Of a DNA stretch of 64,000 nt, positions 62,374 through 64,000 are shown one piece after another. This DNA is from Palaemon carinicauda. Lineage: Eukaryota > Arthropoda > Malacostraca > Decapoda > Palaemonidae. Location of the stretch: NCBI RefSeq assembly GCF_036898095.1, contig NC_090757.1, forward strand, positions 62,717,089-62,781,088, read 5' to 3'. Position numbers and translations under genes: made by a program. Each line of letters begins with the position of its first letter. Position 1 is the first letter of the stretch. The notes beneath the pieces were generated by a model, which made no database searches, was not told the DNA's origin, and saw nothing but the letters and a program-made list of their open reading frames with translations.

Positions 62374-64000
62374 CTGTAAAGAGAGGAAAACGAAATGAGT
62401 ATATGGTAGTTCATCTCACTTGATAAATTATACAAATATTATTAATAATATTTTGCATTATATTGCATATAGCTTAGGATAGGTAAGCTAGAAATGAATT
62501 AGGAGAGACACATAAATGTGTTTCCTGCCCCGCTAATTGCTGTGACCTCCCTCAAAATTAAAGCCTGGGTTATCCTATTCAGGAGGCCCATTGACTTCCC
62601 AAAGGTTTAATAATGAGGGTCATTTATAACTGATCATCTATCAGTGTATGGAAAGAAATTTCCTTTCTTTATATAGTATGGTCTCAACAATAGACTGCGC
62701 ATGGACACACAGAGTATGTTGGAAATTTAACTACTGTATACTTTATACTATAGTTTTCTGTTTGCAGTATGATCTATGCTGCAAATATACTGGCTACTGT
62801 ATAGTCATATACTGTAGTTCTAGCCGGCATGTTGCCGGTAAGGCTAGCACCTGGGGCACAGTATGCCGGCTGGGATGGTGGCCGGCAACCCGCATGTTGC
62901 CGGCGGATTACCGGCCGCCGGCTATCGGCGCACTAGTCCGGCGTCTTGCCGGTCAGGGTAGTGGCTGGCAGTCTGAACCCGGCTGGCCTTTGCCGACCAA
63001 GTCAGTTGCGCCGGCGGCTTGTTGGGTGCCGGCGCACAAGTCCAGCCAGCATCTTGCCGGCTAGGGTAGTGGCCGACAGCTGCTGGTTAGGTTAGTACCC
63101 GGCAGCACTAGGCGATAGAGAGAGAGAAAGCAAGGAGTGAAGGATGATGTAAGAGCTCTGTCTTACTGCCTTCCTCCAGAATGATGGTTCAAATGGAAGG
63201 AAAGAATGTATTGTTCAAGCTTCCACCCATCCACAACCATTGCCGGTCTTTGCCAGCCACAGGTTTGTGAATGGCAGTCCAAGAGAGGACTGAAGAACAC
63301 TCTACAGTAAAGGGATCCTTTGCCGGCAGCCGGCCCAGCCGACGCAGCTCTCCCGGAGCCTTGCGTCCATATGGGAAAGCTGAGTGACTAGGCCACTACA
63401 AGCAGAAGCCCGAGCCGGCCCTACAATCTGCCGAGATTGTAGGACGACGGCCACAGGGTTGCGATGGCTAGGCCATCACTAAAGGACAGTGGGGGGAGGG
63501 AAAAGGGTCCTGTATGAGGTGTGGAAGGAGCCGGCAGGGTTGCCGGTCCTACCACACCCTAAAGAAACTCTGTTTCAGTATCGGCGCCATCCTAGGCAGA
63601 AGGAGAATATCTATTCTCCAGCCTAGTGTCTGCCAATACAGTTAAGGGGACGGCAGCAATCGTGCCGCCACCCATAAACAAGAGAGAAACAGAGTTCCAG
63701 TGCCGGCGCTATCCTAGGCGGCAGAAGAATGTCTATTCTTCAACCTAGGGTCTGCAAGCACAGGACTAGTCTACTAGACCATGGGAAGAAGGTGGCAATA
63801 TAACCCCTTCAGGTGCGGTCTAGGGAGGTCTAGCCTCCTATGCAGGCCGCATACTCCGTCAGGGGAATGACTATTCACCCTGCCGGCCAGCTGCCAGCAC
63901 AAGACTATCTACTCTGAGGTTCTGACCGAAACCCAAAACCTGCCATCTGCAGCTAAGGGAAGGGATAGAAAACCCTAGCCTAGTCTTGCCTGAATGACAA
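62374..64000 (-). other. 5' leader / intron region of DIRS A3
   Basis: Collinear with the A1 leader but with an expanded GC-rich CCGGC repeat (62820-63110) and a ~122-bp tandem duplication containing the leader hairpin twice (63576-63770). No coding frame. Continues past the window edge. Confidence 0.7.
63576..63770. repeat. 122-bp tandem duplication carrying the leader hairpin
   Basis: CAGTATCGGCGCCATCCTAG at 63576 and CAGTGCCGGCGCTATCCTAG at 63698; the second is followed by the canonical hairpin, the first by a variant with paired changes. Confidence 0.75.

Larger units (their letters stand above)
56186..64000 (-). mobile_element. DIRS-like retrotransposon, family A, copy A3 (5' end outside window)
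   Basis: Right end CGGATTTTGAGC at 56186; right repeat to 56630; ICR 56631-56726; YR 57650-58600 (overlap frame to 59848); RT-RNase H-methyltransferase 58600-60430; gag 60431-62373; leader to the window edge. By comparison with A1 the left end should lie about 0.8 kb past 64000. It gives the complete plan for family A. Confidence 0.88.

Noticed and set aside
1..64000. tRNA or rRNA genes
   Set aside because: No cloverleaf with matching acceptor stem or rRNA core sequence was noticed; a covariance-model scan would be needed to exclude them.

Overview
The window is eukaryotic: coding exons carry GT-AG introns, and the DNA is AT-rich, microsatellite-rich and packed with transposable elements. 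The mix of DIRS-like tyrosine-recombinase retrotransposons, Tigger/pogo transposons and a jockey-type LINE, plus dispersed repeats that I recall from shrimp and crab sequences, suggests a decapod crustacean. That assignment is an inference; no species marker is visible.

The host component is one minus-strand gene. Five exons (51051-51185, 50117-50215, 45808-45979, 6140-6314, 5632-5720) join in perfect phase and encode the C-terminal half of an AVL9-like DENN-domain trafficking protein. Its 5' exons lie above 51.2 kb, unseen or beyond the window, and its 3' end lies below position 1. The intron between the third and fourth visible exons is about 39.5 kb and consists almost wholly of nested transposons. 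A second host-derived piece, the first coding exon of an ALKBH4-like gene on the plus strand (39922-40032), sits inside a DIRS gag.

Layout. 1-5500: DIRS family A copy A1 (minus, 5' part). 5632-6314: two AVL9 exons. 6578-22818: one Tigger element (Tigger1) split by three insertions: a 7.8-kb DIRS of family B (6821-14653), a 3.2-kb non-autonomous piggyBac-like element carrying a satellite array (16170-19342) and a second Tigger (20077-22813). 22933-45772: Tigger scraps, then DIRS family C copies C1 (plus, 23542-31830, the best preserved), C3 (minus, 31831-35508) and C2 (plus, 35655-38663), then family A pieces A4 (plus) and A2 (minus, to 45658). 45808-51185: three AVL9 exons separated by degenerate DIRS, LINE and dispersed repeats. 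51.8-56 kb: repeat-filled DNA with a jockey-type LINE (minus). 56186-64000: DIRS copy A3 (minus), running off the right edge.

All DIRS copies share one plan: terminal inverted repeat, spliced leader, gag with an N-terminal Cys/His cluster, RT-RNase H-Dam-like methyltransferase frame, a tyrosine recombinase (YR) frame overlapping it extensively, an internal complementary region (ICR) equal to the reverse complement of the joined ends, and the right inverted repeat. C1 keeps intact RT (601 codons) and YR frames with all catalytic residues but has a broken gag. The most interesting points are the conserved long overlap between the RT and YR frames, a conserved splice-donor-like site directly after the gag stop, a leader hairpin with a compensatory change, the satellite-bearing piggyBac element, the captured ALKBH4-like exon, and tail-to-tail DIRS copies sharing one terminal repeat.
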